Shown piece by piece: positions 14,045 through 22,393 of a stretch of 30,796 nucleotides of DNA. The notes beneath the pieces are model-generated. The model saw nothing but the letters and a program-made list of their open reading frames with translations, ran no database searches and was not told where the DNA came from. Numbering within the stretch: position 1 is the first letter of the stretch; every line of letters starts with the position of its first letter. The DNA is taken from IMG/VR virus record IMGVR_UViG_3300035034_000396, positions 1-30,796 of that record, one strand, 5' to 3'. The position numbers and the translations under genes are program-made. The stretch is from a virus.

Positions 14045-14803
14045 ATGAAAGTTTCATGGAGTGAAATTAAATCATTTGTAGATAGTAGAAATCTTAATAT
14101 TCAACATGTTGAGTCTGGGAACTACTATCATATTAAAGCGTCCGACGATTGGTATCAGCTTGATCATGAAATGGATAAGAACGCTAGTGACACTGCTGAT
14201 CTTGACGACTTTGAAAACAACTATAAGGCAGACTCAAACAAAACTATAAAAGAAAAAGATCCATCGGGTAGGGGTGTTGTCAGAACAGCTGTCACGACAA
14301 GAGGTTGGCACTATCAAGCTCACTGTGTTGAGTTTGAAACGAGTGTTAAGGACAGTAATCACAATAGGGACAGAGACGGGAATGATTTAGGATATACATC
14401 ATTAAAGTTTTACGACTCAAATGGTGACGAACTCACAACTCAGGTGGCCATTGATGCAGGCTGTGTTAAAACCACTATGAAGTGGCAGGCTGATTTTGAC
14501 TTTGAAATTATATCTGGTCAAATTAGACAAACATCTAACGTTACAACAGATTCATATTTATATACATCTTTGTTTGCACCGACAGGGCTAGCAGCGCCGA
14601 ATGACTTGCTAGAAATACCATTTGCACAGGGTGGAATTAATTTAAGATACATTGGTGCCGACGAGATACTTAGGACAGACGGAAGGGCCGGTAAACTAGT
14701 TCGAACGTCACTAGGTCAATACTTTGAAACAACAATTAATCACGATGTAGGCGTTAAACATAAAATCTCAACCATATATGAAATATACAAAAGCCTCACG
14801 TAA
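14045..14803 (+). CDS. putative virion protein, unknown
   Basis: 252 residues, acidic, starting one base after the gene before. A 60-residue N-terminal part (YYHIKASDDWYQLDHEMDK) precedes a beta-rich region with an asparagine/aspartate-rich loop (DSNHNRDRDGNDLG) that could bind calcium. No signal peptide or membrane segment. No family recognised. It completes the run of six genes between the capsid and connector genes. Confidence 0.6.
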   Translation: MKVSWSEIKSFVDSRNLNIQHVESGNYYHIKASDDWYQLDHEMDKNASDTADLDDFENNYKADSNKTIKEKDPSGRGVVRTAVTTRGWHYQAHCVEFETSVKDSNHNRDRDGNDLGYTSLKFYDSNGDELTTQVAIDAGCVKTTMKWQADFDFEIISGQIRQTSNVTTDSYLYTSLFAPTGLAAPNDLLEIPFAQGGINLRYIGADEILRTDGRAGKLVRTSLGQYFETTINHDVGVKHKISTIYEIYKSLT

Positions 14804-14812
14804 GGAATATCT

Positions 14813-15499
14813 ATGATTTTTCCAGTGTTAAAAACAGAAAAAACTCTACAGGTTGGAGACAAGACTCGCTTAGATGCAGAAAATAGCTATGTGACTACTG
14901 GAGAAGATGCTTTAACTGTTTTTGAGATTGAGCCAGAGGCCGGAGCTGGATTCATTGACATCACAACAAGTAAACATTTGGATTATCAATATTCAACGGA
15001 CGGCAACAAGGTTGTAACGCTTAGGGTGGACAATGGAAGTGGGTCGGTTGCAACCAATAAAACTATTTCAGTTATATCAGAAGAAAACGATAAGCTCTTT
15101 AGTTCAGACGAGGAGATAGTTCCACACGAACCAAGCATTTTAGACTACGTTAGGGGCGGAAGAAGCTCATTTCTAGATATTCACAGGACCGCACAAGATA
15201 GAATCGTTAAGTGGCTAGACGAACATAGAATTTGGGGCACTGACGGCACTAGGCTAACTAAAGATGCCATTGTAGACATTGAAGAGGTCAACGACTGGTC
15301 TAAGTATATGACACTCAGAATGATCTTTGAAGGTCTATCTAACGCTGTGGATGATATCTTTAGCGAAAAGTCAAATAAATATAGAGAGCTTGAAAAAGCT
15401 GCAAGGAATAGATCGTCTATTAGACTAGATAAAGATGGCGACGGCGAAGCTGATAGCGGGGCGATCGACTTAAGATCGGTTAGGATTAGAAGAGGATGA
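14813..15499 (+). CDS. head-tail connector-like protein with Ig/PKD-like N-terminus
   Basis: 228 residues in two parts. Residues 1-88 look like an Ig/PKD-type beta domain (LQVGDKTRLDAENSYVTTGE to GSVATNKTISVI). Residues about 105-205 are helical (SILDYVRGGRSSFLDIHRTA, WSKYMTLRMIFEGLSNAV) and resemble gp6/gp15-type connector proteins that sit under the portal. Near the end lies DKDGDGEAD, a DxDxDG calcium-binding-type loop. AAGGAATATCT precedes ATG 14813. The stop overlaps the next gene by four bases. The connector call rests on position and helical content. Confidence 0.5.
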   Translation: MIFPVLKTEKTLQVGDKTRLDAENSYVTTGEDALTVFEIEPEAGAGFIDITTSKHLDYQYSTDGNKVVTLRVDNGSGSVATNKTISVISEENDKLFSSDEEIVPHEPSILDYVRGGRSSFLDIHRTAQDRIVKWLDEHRIWGTDGTRLTKDAIVDIEEVNDWSKYMTLRMIFEGLSNAVDDIFSEKSNKYRELEKAARNRSSIRLDKDGDGEADSGAIDLRSVRIRRG

Positions 15500-15939
15500 G
15501 CTATTCTCAGATAAGAAAATATTTTAATGGTGAGATTTTAAAGGTTGAGCCTGACTTTAAAGAATGGCGCGATGCCTTGGTAGTAAGCGATGCACAAAAT
15601 ATTCCCAATACGCTACTTGACACTAGGTATCACATAGAGGTTGGTGCGGTTACATCAACACCAGCCCAAGACCTATCTGTAGAAGATCAGGGCACTGTTA
15701 TTTTAACTTTATTTAGACGGGGGTTTAATAACCCTCTATTGGCGTTAGACTCTTTGTTAGACTCTGCGCACTGTATAAGACATCAATTAATCAACCCTCA
15801 AAATATTCAAACATTTAATGGGGATATAGATGCAGTTGAGAGCGTGTCGATTACACCTTCTGAAATTGACGCGAGTAATGACAACACGATCCAAGTGCAG
15901 TTAGAATTTAACGTAAGAATGTATTTTTGTGTCATCTAA
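15496..15939 (+). CDS. tail terminator-like protein, putative
   Basis: 147 residues. Pattern of a strand pair (RYHIEVGAVTST, GTVILTLFRRG), a central helix (ALDSLLDSAHCIRHQLINP) and closing strands with NTIQVQLEFNVRMYF resembles small tail terminator or tail-completion proteins placed just before the tail tube gene. It is coupled to the gene before by ATGA. Motif evidence is weak; gene order is the main support. Confidence 0.5.
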   Translation: MSYSQIRKYFNGEILKVEPDFKEWRDALVVSDAQNIPNTLLDTRYHIEVGAVTSTPAQDLSVEDQGTVILTLFRRGFNNPLLALDSLLDSAHCIRHQLINPQNIQTFNGDIDAVESVSITPSEIDASNDNTIQVQLEFNVRMYFCVI

Positions 15940-15977
15940 GATGATTACAAGCCACGCAAAACATAAGGAGATGTTAT

Positions 15978-16901
15978 ATGGCAGGTTCAAACCAAACTTC
16001 TTTTCTTCTCTCGGCGGCGAACGTCTCCTGGGGTAGAAGGGAATGTTACGAAATCGATCTAACAGGTGCTACTGCCGTTGGATTAGATGGAAAGTATTTC
16101 GAAGTAGACGCACTCAGTTCAAATTTCGGTTCAAATGTTGAATACTACGTCTGGTTTAATCTAGATGCAGGTTCAGTTGATCCGGCACCGGCTGGAAAGA
16201 CTGGAATTGAAGTTGCGGTTACAACTGGTGACAGTGTTGCCGTAATGGCCACCGCATTAAAAGACGCTTTAGAAGCTGAGGCTGACTTTAGAAGTAAAAT
16301 CGGATCAAGCACAAGCAAGGTAATTATGGAAGGCGAGTTTAAGGGCGAAGTTGCCAATGGGGCTGCTGACGTTGACTCTGGCCTAACACTTACAAGAGCT
16401 AGAGCTGGGCTTGGAGGTGACCTTGGTAAGACATCTGGCGGCGTTGAAGTAACAATGGAAACTCAAACCGTTCAAATCTTAGCAGACCAAACAGGACAGC
16501 TAATATTAGACGAGGTTTATACTGGTCAATCTGTTGAAGCGACAGTTTCATTTCTTGAAATGACCCCCGAAAGGTGGAAGACGATCGTTGGATCTGTTTC
16601 TGGTGATGCCTATACGCCGTCTGGTGGTAGTGAGCTAATTGGTTTTGGTCAATCTAGATTGTACAGTTCATTTCTTGATCTAGGTGGAGAGTTGGTAATG
16701 CACCCAACACGTTTTGCCGAAAGTGATAAGTCGAGAGATATTACATTTTTTAAATCTGCACCTCTGCCAAGCTCAGTAAACTTTTCTGGTGAAGAGCCGC
16801 AAACTATGGAAGTAACTTTTAGAGCACTTCTTGATAGTGATGTTGTTGAGTCAATTAGACTTATGGCATTTGGTGACTCTAGTCAGGATGTGAGGTCTTA
16901 A
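15978..16901 (+). CDS. major tail tube protein with inserted domain
   Basis: 307 residues. The start (MAGSNQTSFLLSAANVSWGR) and the part from about residue 149 (KTSGGVEVTMETQTVQILAD, later TFFKSAPLPSSVNFSGEE and QTMEVTFRALLD) fit a tail tube protein. Between them, about residues 24-148, lies an extra beta/alpha domain (GKYFEVDALSS, YYVWFNLDAGS, an AVMATALKDAL helix) of a type seen appended to other phage tube proteins, probably exposed on the tail surface. Good site (AAGGAG) before ATG 15978. The gene is followed by the chaperone pair, as in lambda. Confidence 0.8.
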   Translation: MAGSNQTSFLLSAANVSWGRRECYEIDLTGATAVGLDGKYFEVDALSSNFGSNVEYYVWFNLDAGSVDPAPAGKTGIEVAVTTGDSVAVMATALKDALEAEADFRSKIGSSTSKVIMEGEFKGEVANGAADVDSGLTLTRARAGLGGDLGKTSGGVEVTMETQTVQILADQTGQLILDEVYTGQSVEATVSFLEMTPERWKTIVGSVSGDAYTPSGGSELIGFGQSRLYSSFLDLGGELVMHPTRFAESDKSRDITFFKSAPLPSSVNFSGEEPQTMEVTFRALLDSDVVESIRLMAFGDSSQDVRS

Positions 16902-17146
16902 TGAAGTTTCAAAGAAGAAAACTTGAAATAGACATATATGGGGAAAGCGTAGAAATGCGTTTTCCCACTGTTAGAGAAAGCCAAGGTTACGGGGATAAAA
17001 TGAAGAAAGCCGGCGAAGAAAAGGCTGGTGATATGCTTTTAGATTTCTTGTCTGATTTGGGTTTACCTAAAAATATCGCGGAAAGCATGGAGGCTGAGCA
17101 CTTAACGGAGTTAATGGAGGCTTTGATTCCAGCTAAAAAAAAGTAA
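16901..17146 (+). CDS. tail assembly chaperone (gpG-like)
   Basis: 81 residues, the zero-frame product. It is helical and charged, with DMLLDFLSDLGLPKNIAESM in the middle, and ends PAKKK at the slippery run. In lambda and many siphoviruses the gene between tail tube and tape measure makes such a chaperone, which binds the tape measure protein while tube subunits assemble. The start shares a base with the tube gene stop (TAATG). A -1 shift at its end makes the longer form. Confidence 0.8.
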   Translation: MKFQRRKLEIDIYGESVEMRFPTVRESQGYGDKMKKAGEEKAGDMLLDFLSDLGLPKNIAESMEAEHLTELMEALIPAKKK

Positions 17147-17427
17147 GCACTGAAGCTTTATTTAAGGCTTCACTGGCTAGGTTTTATGGGTGGTCGAATG
17201 AAGAAATAGATGACTTGCCATATATAACGGCCATTGAATACTACGAATCAATTAGAGTCATAGACGCACAAGAAAGATTGGTAGAAATGCAAATGGCCGA
17301 TTATCCCAGAATGAAAGCAGAGGGTAGAAAGAAGATGCACAGAGAAATGAGAAAAGCTGCACACCCCGAGCACTTGCAAAAGAAATTAGACTTTGACGAG
17401 TTTATAAGGAAAATGCAGAATGGCTGA
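16901..17427 (+). CDS. tail assembly chaperone, -1 frameshift fusion (gpGT-like)
   Basis: Joined product of 16901..17143 and 17143..17427, 175 residues. A -1 shift on A-AAA-AAG (17137-17143) avoids TAA 17144 and continues as VSTEALFKASLARFYGWSNE, then YITAIEYYESIR and a basic helical end. The second frame (94 codons) is open without a start codon of its own close to the shift, and lies exactly -1. In lambda the G and GT forms are needed in a set ratio for tail assembly. An internal TTG at 17215 could start the downstream part alone but has no ribosome binding site. Confidence 0.82.
17137..17175 (+). promoter_or_regulatory. programmed -1 ribosomal frameshift site with hairpin
   Basis: Slippery heptamer A-AAA-AAG at 17137-17143 (within an A8 run), followed after four bases by a hairpin: CACTGAAGC (17148-17156) pairs with GCTTCACTG (17167-17175), with one C-C mismatch and a 10-base loop. 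A-AAA-AAG is the most efficient bacterial slippery sequence, and a hairpin 5-8 bases downstream raises efficiency. The position between the two chaperone frames matches the G/GT arrangement. Confidence 0.85.
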
Positions 17428-19354
17428 CGAAATAAAAGTTCAATTAACGTTCGAAGGTGACAAGACTAGCCTAGACAAAACACTTAGCGGCGCTGTTCAG
17501 AGTTCAGAGTCAGCAGGAAGGCAGGCTGGTGATAAATTTAGTCGAAATTTCTTAAATGGATTCAATAGAGTAGGCGGAACCGCGATTAAGGCTGGGGCCG
17601 CAATTACTGCTGCAATTGGTGGTCTAGTGGGAAAGAATGCTTTTGATGCAGCCGCATCTTTAGAAAGCATTAGGACAAGATTCGAAGTGTTGAGCGGGTC
17701 AGCGACACAAGCTGACAAGCAAATTAGAGGCTTGATAGACTTCGCAGCAAGAACACCTTTTCAACTGGAAGGCCTAGCGAATGCATCTGCAAGGCTTCAG
17801 GCTTTTGGGTTTGAGCAAGAAACTATTATTGACAGACTTGGCGTTTTGGGTGACCTAGCATCGGGATCTGGTGCCGATATAGGCGAATTGGCTCTTATTC
17901 TTGGGCAGGTTTCTGCAGCTGGTAAGCTAACAGGCGAGAGGCTACTTCAATTAGAAGAAAGAGGAATTATTATTGGACCCGCGCTTGCTAAGTCTTTTGG
18001 TATAGCTGAATCAAAAGTTAGAGAGTTCGTTAGTTCCGGCAAGGTTGGTTTAGCAGATGTTGAGGCGGCTTTTAAGTCGTTAACGTCAGAAGGTGGAAGA
18101 TTCTTTGGTGCCACGGAAAAGCAATCCAAAACGTTAACAGGTTTGGTTTCCACGTTAAAAGACAACTTCTTTGCTTTAAACGTCTCCATAGGTGAGGCAT
18201 TTGGGCCTATATTTAAAAGATCATTACAGATTGCAATATCTGGAGTACAGCAGCTTACTGAGTCCGTTAGAGTTAATAGTGATAAAATCATTGAAAGATT
18301 TTTTGCTATATCTAAATTTATATTAGAAAGATTTATTGTTCCCATAGAGCTTGCATCCAATGCAATAGTTGTTTTGTTTGGTGGTAGCTTTTCTAGGGCA
18401 GCCGCTTTATTTGATATATTCGTAGGGACGATCAAGAGAGGACTGGGGCTTATTGGTAGAGCTCTTGAGGCTTTGGATCTTGGTGGAGACTTATCAAAAT
18501 CACTTCAAAGCCTAGCACAAGAGGGGACCGCTCAACTTAAAAATGGATTTGGAGAGTTTGCCAGACAAAAAGATCAATTATTAGACTTTAGCGCATCATT
18601 GAAGGTGGATGAGTTTTTATCTGAACTACAAAGAGCTGCTGACGAATCTGCCGACCCACTAAACAGGCTAGCCAAAAACGTGAATGGCGTTAAGGGCGGC
18701 GAAGAGGGTGTTAATGCTGAAGAGGTTATTGGACTAACGGATGCATTAACGATATCACTTTCAGGCCTAGCAAACGGGTTTACAAGCTCTGCATCAAATA
18801 TTGGCGATGCGCTTGCTGGTTTGGCGAAAAGATCAATTGAGGCCGGAAAGCAAATAAGAGTTGGTCTTGCCAATGGTATTGGTCAAGGGTTTGCAGCATT
18901 TGGTAAAGCAATTGCTAACGGGGACAATGCCTTAGATGCTTTTGCAAAATCCATTCTTGCCACTTTCGCACAACTTGCAATTCAGCAAGGTACTTTCTTT
19001 ATTTTAGAGGGAATTGCTCTTCAATTCGTGCCCGGCGCTCAGGCACAAGGTTCTGCTCTAATTGCTGCTGGTGCTGGGCTTGCAACGTTTGGCGGTGTTT
19101 TAAGCGCGATATCTGGTGGCGGTGGAGCTTCTGCCCCTGCTTCTGGTGGTGCATTAGGACAGTCTAGCGTAACCGGGGAAAACGCATTTGCACAAGATCA
19201 GACAGAGGAAAGAGAAGAACCAAGTACTCAGGTTGCGGTCAATATAGCTGGCGATGTTTTAGACAGTGAAGAAACAGGCTTAAGAGTTGTTGAAATATTA
19301 AATGATGCCTTCGACAAACAGGGCGTAGTGATTAACAGGGGGTTGTTGGCATGA
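17420..19354 (+). CDS. tail tape measure protein
   Basis: 644 residues. N-terminal half carries the tape-measure N-terminal region (ADKQIRGLIDFAARTPFQLE, LGDLASGSGADIGELALILG, KLTGERLLQLEERGIIIGPA). Hydrophobic stretches near residues 55-75 (IKAGAAITAAIGGLVG) and 530-575 (FFILEGIALQF, LIAAGAGLATFGGVLSAI) may insert in the host membrane during DNA ejection. In this class tape length sets tail length; 644 residues would imply a tail of roughly 100 nm by the usual rule of about 0.15 nm per residue. The start lies inside the end of the chaperone frame. Confidence 0.9.
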   Translation: MADEIKVQLTFEGDKTSLDKTLSGAVQSSESAGRQAGDKFSRNFLNGFNRVGGTAIKAGAAITAAIGGLVGKNAFDAAASLESIRTRFEVLSGSATQADKQIRGLIDFAARTPFQLEGLANASARLQAFGFEQETIIDRLGVLGDLASGSGADIGELALILGQVSAAGKLTGERLLQLEERGIIIGPALAKSFGIAESKVREFVSSGKVGLADVEAAFKSLTSEGGRFFGATEKQSKTLTGLVSTLKDNFFALNVSIGEAFGPIFKRSLQIAISGVQQLTESVRVNSDKIIERFFAISKFILERFIVPIELASNAIVVLFGGSFSRAAALFDIFVGTIKRGLGLIGRALEALDLGGDLSKSLQSLAQEGTAQLKNGFGEFARQKDQLLDFSASLKVDEFLSELQRAADESADPLNRLAKNVNGVKGGEEGVNAEEVIGLTDALTISLSGLANGFTSSASNIGDALAGLAKRSIEAGKQIRVGLANGIGQGFAAFGKAIANGDNALDAFAKSILATFAQLAIQQGTFFILEGIALQFVPGAQAQGSALIAAGAGLATFGGVLSAISGGGGASAPASGGALGQSSVTGENAFAQDQTEEREEPSTQVAVNIAGDVLDSEETGLRVVEILNDAFDKQGVVINRGLLA

Positions 19355-20133
19355 CAATACAAACCAGACCTGTTTTTTATTATGTAGACGAAATAACAGA
19401 AACAAGCAATTTATTAAACTTTTCAGAACCAAATATTGCTCCCGATGAATTGGCCGCAACCCTAGATGTTGGATCAAGGTCAATGACCGATTTAATGACT
19501 GAGATTGAAAAAGGTCTAAATGATGCCGGAGATCAAGACTATACCGTAACACTCGACAGAGACACTAGATTTGTTACAATTTCATCTAGTGACGTATTTG
19601 ACTTATACCCTGTTACAGGTTCGAATACTGGTCTATCAGCCTTTTCATTAATAGGATTCACAACAGACAGAACAGGCCTATCAAGTTATGAGTCAGATGT
19701 AGTAATGGGAGGCGAATACTCTCCACAGTTCTACCCTCAATCTTATAAGTCTTTTGAGAATAATATAGAAAACGTACAGGCAAGCGTTAATGAATCGGCC
19801 TCTGGAATTATTGAGGTTCTTAGCTTTGGTCAACGTAGGTTTATGGAGATGAATATTACATTTATAACCAATAGGCCACAGTCAAAGAGCGCCCCAATAG
19901 AAAATAATCCAAACGCTATGAGCGAAACTAGGTCATTTCTCACGTTTCTGATAACGAAATCAAACCTTGAATATATGGAAGATCGAGATAATAGATCAAC
20001 GTTTGACAAGATACTGTTGGAGTCTACTAAACAGTCAAGACAGGGAACCGCATTTCAGTTAAATGAGCTTGTGAACAAAGGGTTTGAAGAATTCTTCGAA
20101 ACTGGAACACTAAAATTTAGGAAAGTAGAATGA
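19351..20133 (+). CDS. distal tail protein-like
   Basis: 260 residues directly after the tape measure gene, with a four-base overlap. N-terminal region is acidic (YYVDEITETSNLLNF); the middle alternates strands and loops; the C-terminal half (YPQSYKSFENNIENV, FGQRRFMEMNITFITNRPQ) has the look of a tube-like domain used by distal tail and baseplate ring proteins. The place between tape measure and fibres fits a distal tail or minor tail protein. No closer identification can be made from sequence alone. Confidence 0.5.
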   Translation: MTIQTRPVFYYVDEITETSNLLNFSEPNIAPDELAATLDVGSRSMTDLMTEIEKGLNDAGDQDYTVTLDRDTRFVTISSSDVFDLYPVTGSNTGLSAFSLIGFTTDRTGLSSYESDVVMGGEYSPQFYPQSYKSFENNIENVQASVNESASGIIEVLSFGQRRFMEMNITFITNRPQSKSAPIENNPNAMSETRSFLTFLITKSNLEYMEDRDNRSTFDKILLESTKQSRQGTAFQLNELVNKGFEEFFETGTLKFRKVE

Positions 20134-20155
20134 AATATATATTAGGGGGTAAAAA

Positions 20156-21142
20156 TTGTCAGTAAACAATGGACAGCCCGGTAACCAAACCACGTTTAAT
20201 TCTGCTTTTTTAAGTAGAACGACAAACAGTAACACGATTGGAAAGATTGACCTTGAAAATGTATCAACGACAAGCTTAGTTGATCTACAAAGAATAATTA
20301 ACGAGCTATTAGATCAACAGGGTCTAGATAATCAGGCGGCAACAGATGCTAATGCTAAAGTTTATTCCTCAAATAACGTGGTATCTAATGGAGATGACCA
20401 AAAGGTCTCAATTGGAAAGCTGGATGGCGAGTTTGACGTGTCTACTGGGCATAGTCACGATGGCATTGGCTCATCGCAAATAGAGGCCACTAATCTTTTA
20501 AATATAAATCAAATTCAAAATAGTTTATTAGTATTTGTTGACGACGCAGCGTTTGAGACCGACAAGGGATCTGTCGCCGCTCAGGGTGACGTTTACTTTA
20601 ATAGCACAGATTTAAAAGTAAGGGTCCACGATGGCGTGGCGTTTGATGAGCTTTCTGGTGCTGTTGCAATGGAAAGAGAGATTCCAACAGGCCTAATAAA
20701 TGGCGTAAATACAAGCTATACATTATCTTTCGTTCCATTATCTGCGGAGCATATCTCTGTTTATATTGATGGAACATTTCAAGAAGACGCTGACTTTTCA
20801 CTTCTTGGTAATACCATTACAATGGGCACAGCTCCTGCATTGGGTCAAAGTGTTTTTGTCTGGTATATGCACGATGGAAACGTAAGCCCCATATCTCCAC
20901 CCGCCGGAACAGAGGCGCTGGAATACCACTTGGTGACTGCTGGGGAAGAGGCTGCTAAACAATTCACACTATCAGCTACGCCTGCAACGGCAGCTAAGAC
21001 ATTGGTGGATATAATTGGGGGAACCTCTCAACAATTTGGCGTTGATTTTACCATTACTGGCGATGTATTCGATTGGTCAGGGTTTAGTTTAGATGGTTTA
21101 CTAACGGATGGCGATGTAGTTAGACTTAGGATAGTTAGTTAA
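20156..21142 (+). CDS. tail fibre or receptor-binding region protein
   Basis: 328 residues from TTG 20156, with AGGGGG seven bases before it. Residues 98-114 contain GHSHDGIGSSQIEATNL, the HSHDG-x-x-S-x-I motif common in phage fibre proteins. Residues about 173-240 form a module (NGVNTSYTLSFVPLSAEHIS, VYIDGTFQEDADF, TITMGTAPALGQSVFVWY) that recurs in the two following genes, and a more distant copy may fill the C-terminus. It probably forms part of the adhesion apparatus at the tail tip. Confidence 0.7.
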   Translation: MSVNNGQPGNQTTFNSAFLSRTTNSNTIGKIDLENVSTTSLVDLQRIINELLDQQGLDNQAATDANAKVYSSNNVVSNGDDQKVSIGKLDGEFDVSTGHSHDGIGSSQIEATNLLNINQIQNSLLVFVDDAAFETDKGSVAAQGDVYFNSTDLKVRVHDGVAFDELSGAVAMEREIPTGLINGVNTSYTLSFVPLSAEHISVYIDGTFQEDADFSLLGNTITMGTAPALGQSVFVWYMHDGNVSPISPPAGTEALEYHLVTAGEEAAKQFTLSATPATAAKTLVDIIGGTSQQFGVDFTITGDVFDWSGFSLDGLLTDGDVVRLRIVS

Positions 21143-21168
21143 AATACTTTAAATGTATTAAATATAAT
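21139..21168 (+). promoter_or_regulatory. possible promoter before fibre gene
   Basis: TTAAAA (21139-21144), 18-base spacer, perfect -10 TATAAT (21163-21168), in the 43-base gap before GTG 21186. The -35 is weak, and an AATAC...GTATT dyad overlaps the spacer. It is one of the few gaps in the late genes and could allow separate control of the fibre genes; AT-richness alone can also produce such matches. Confidence 0.3.
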
Positions 21169-21185
21169 AATTTCATGGAGGAATT

Positions 21186-22148
21186 GTGGCAAAACTTAAA
21201 AAGAAATTTATCGAATCTGGCGCGGTTGGGTCAAATGAGATTCTATTAGAAAACGCATCTTATCTAAAAGGTAGAAACCAGGCTGACTCTGTCGATATAG
21301 ACATGATTAGAGTTAACGCTAGTGACGCACTGGAACTGGCATCTAAACTAAATGACCCTGACAGTACGGCCCCTAGTGCTGACACTGAATTAGCAAACAA
21401 GAAATACGTTGACGATCAGTTGGCAACCATCACAATTCCTTCGGTTTTTGAGCTGCAAGGAAATTGGGACGGATCTACAAACACTCCAACACTGGCAAAC
21501 ACTGATACTGGTGTTGCCGATTATCTTTACTATGTAAACGCTGCTGGATCTGTTGACTTTGGTGCAGGCTCAAAGACGTTTGCTGTTGGTGATTGGGTTT
21601 ATAATGTAAACGGAGCATGGGAAAAGGCTGATAATAACGACGATGTTTTGTCTGTTAACGGCCAAGCTGGAACTGTTGTTCTAAACACTGAAGACATTGC
21701 TGAAAGTGGCGATGATCTTTATTATACAGCGGCCAGATCAGGACTAAACGTAAAGCTTGCTGGATCAACAATGGACTCTGCTGCTAACCTTACACTCGCC
21801 GGCGGTGGTGAAGTTTTAGGACTTCCTGCTTCTCCAAGTGCCACAGGTGCCGCGTCGAAGGAATATGTTGATACGCAAGTTGGTGGTGCCAATGCTGACG
21901 CAGAAAATGAAACAATTACACTAGATGGAACAGACATTTCTAACGGATATGTTGACCTTGGCTTTGAGGGCATGGACGGATCTTTTGACGTAACTCCCGT
22001 TGGTGGATTGTTACAAGAGGAAGACACTGACTACACTGTTCTACTTACTGGTGGTGTCGGCTCAGTTACAAGAATAACCTTTGCCGGCGATCTTGCTGCT
22101 GAGTTGGTTGACACTGATAAGTTAATGATTAAATACTTGAGAGCTTAA
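21186..22148 (+). CDS. tail fibre protein
   Basis: 320 residues from GTG 21186 with GGAGG six bases upstream. Fibre signatures are clear: ELANKKYVDDQL and later ASKEYVDTQV (the KEYVD linker motif), and VLSVNGQAGTVVLNTEDIAE, the SVNGQ-x-G-x-V motif of fibre repeats. The middle has a FELQGNWDGSTNTP to WVYNVNGAWEKADN module. C-terminal residues about 255-320 are a beta module similar to those in neighbouring genes, ending in KLMIKYLRA. Trimeric assembly and receptor binding are expected for the family. Confidence 0.8.
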   Translation: MAKLKKKFIESGAVGSNEILLENASYLKGRNQADSVDIDMIRVNASDALELASKLNDPDSTAPSADTELANKKYVDDQLATITIPSVFELQGNWDGSTNTPTLANTDTGVADYLYYVNAAGSVDFGAGSKTFAVGDWVYNVNGAWEKADNNDDVLSVNGQAGTVVLNTEDIAESGDDLYYTAARSGLNVKLAGSTMDSAANLTLAGGGEVLGLPASPSATGAASKEYVDTQVGGANADAENETITLDGTDISNGYVDLGFEGMDGSFDVTPVGGLLQEEDTDYTVLLTGGVGSVTRITFAGDLAAELVDTDKLMIKYLRA

Positions 22149-22384
22149 TGAAACTTACTGGAAAATATATTGATGATATTTTCGTGATAGACAGTGGGGC
22201 TGGCGACGGCTCCACTGCTCTATTCAATCTCACAGAGGCACCTCACAGTGCCAACCAAATTGATGTTTATTTAAATGGAATTTTAACAACGGAATATTCA
22301 GTTAACGTCGTAGCTCAGACCATCACATTTACTGGTGCCCCTGCTTTGGCGCAAGATATAGATATAAAGTATATAAAAAAATAG
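22148..22384 (+). CDS. single-module fibre-associated protein
   Basis: 78 residues, starting on the stop of the fibre gene (TAATG). It is almost entirely one beta module: GDGSTALFNLTEAPHSANQI, DVYLNGILTTEYSVN, TITFTGAPALAQDIDIKYIK. The same layout is found at 20156 (residues 173-240) and at the end of the 21186 product. It may be a split-off fibre module or a small subunit capping the fibre. No ribosome binding site is clear, so coupling to the preceding gene is likely. Confidence 0.65.
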   Translation: MKLTGKYIDDIFVIDSGAGDGSTALFNLTEAPHSANQIDVYLNGILTTEYSVNVVAQTITFTGAPALAQDIDIKYIKK

Positions 22385-22393
22385 GAAAGTTAT

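Noticed and set aside
14690-14715. GTTCGAAC as a tRNA T-arm
   Set aside because: No acceptor or anticodon stem can be built around it and it lies within a coding frame. I saw no tRNA or CRISPR array in the window.
17215-17427. Separate gene starting at TTG 17215
   Set aside because: No ribosome binding site, and the frame is open back to the slippery site, so it is better read as the -1 part of the chaperone fusion.
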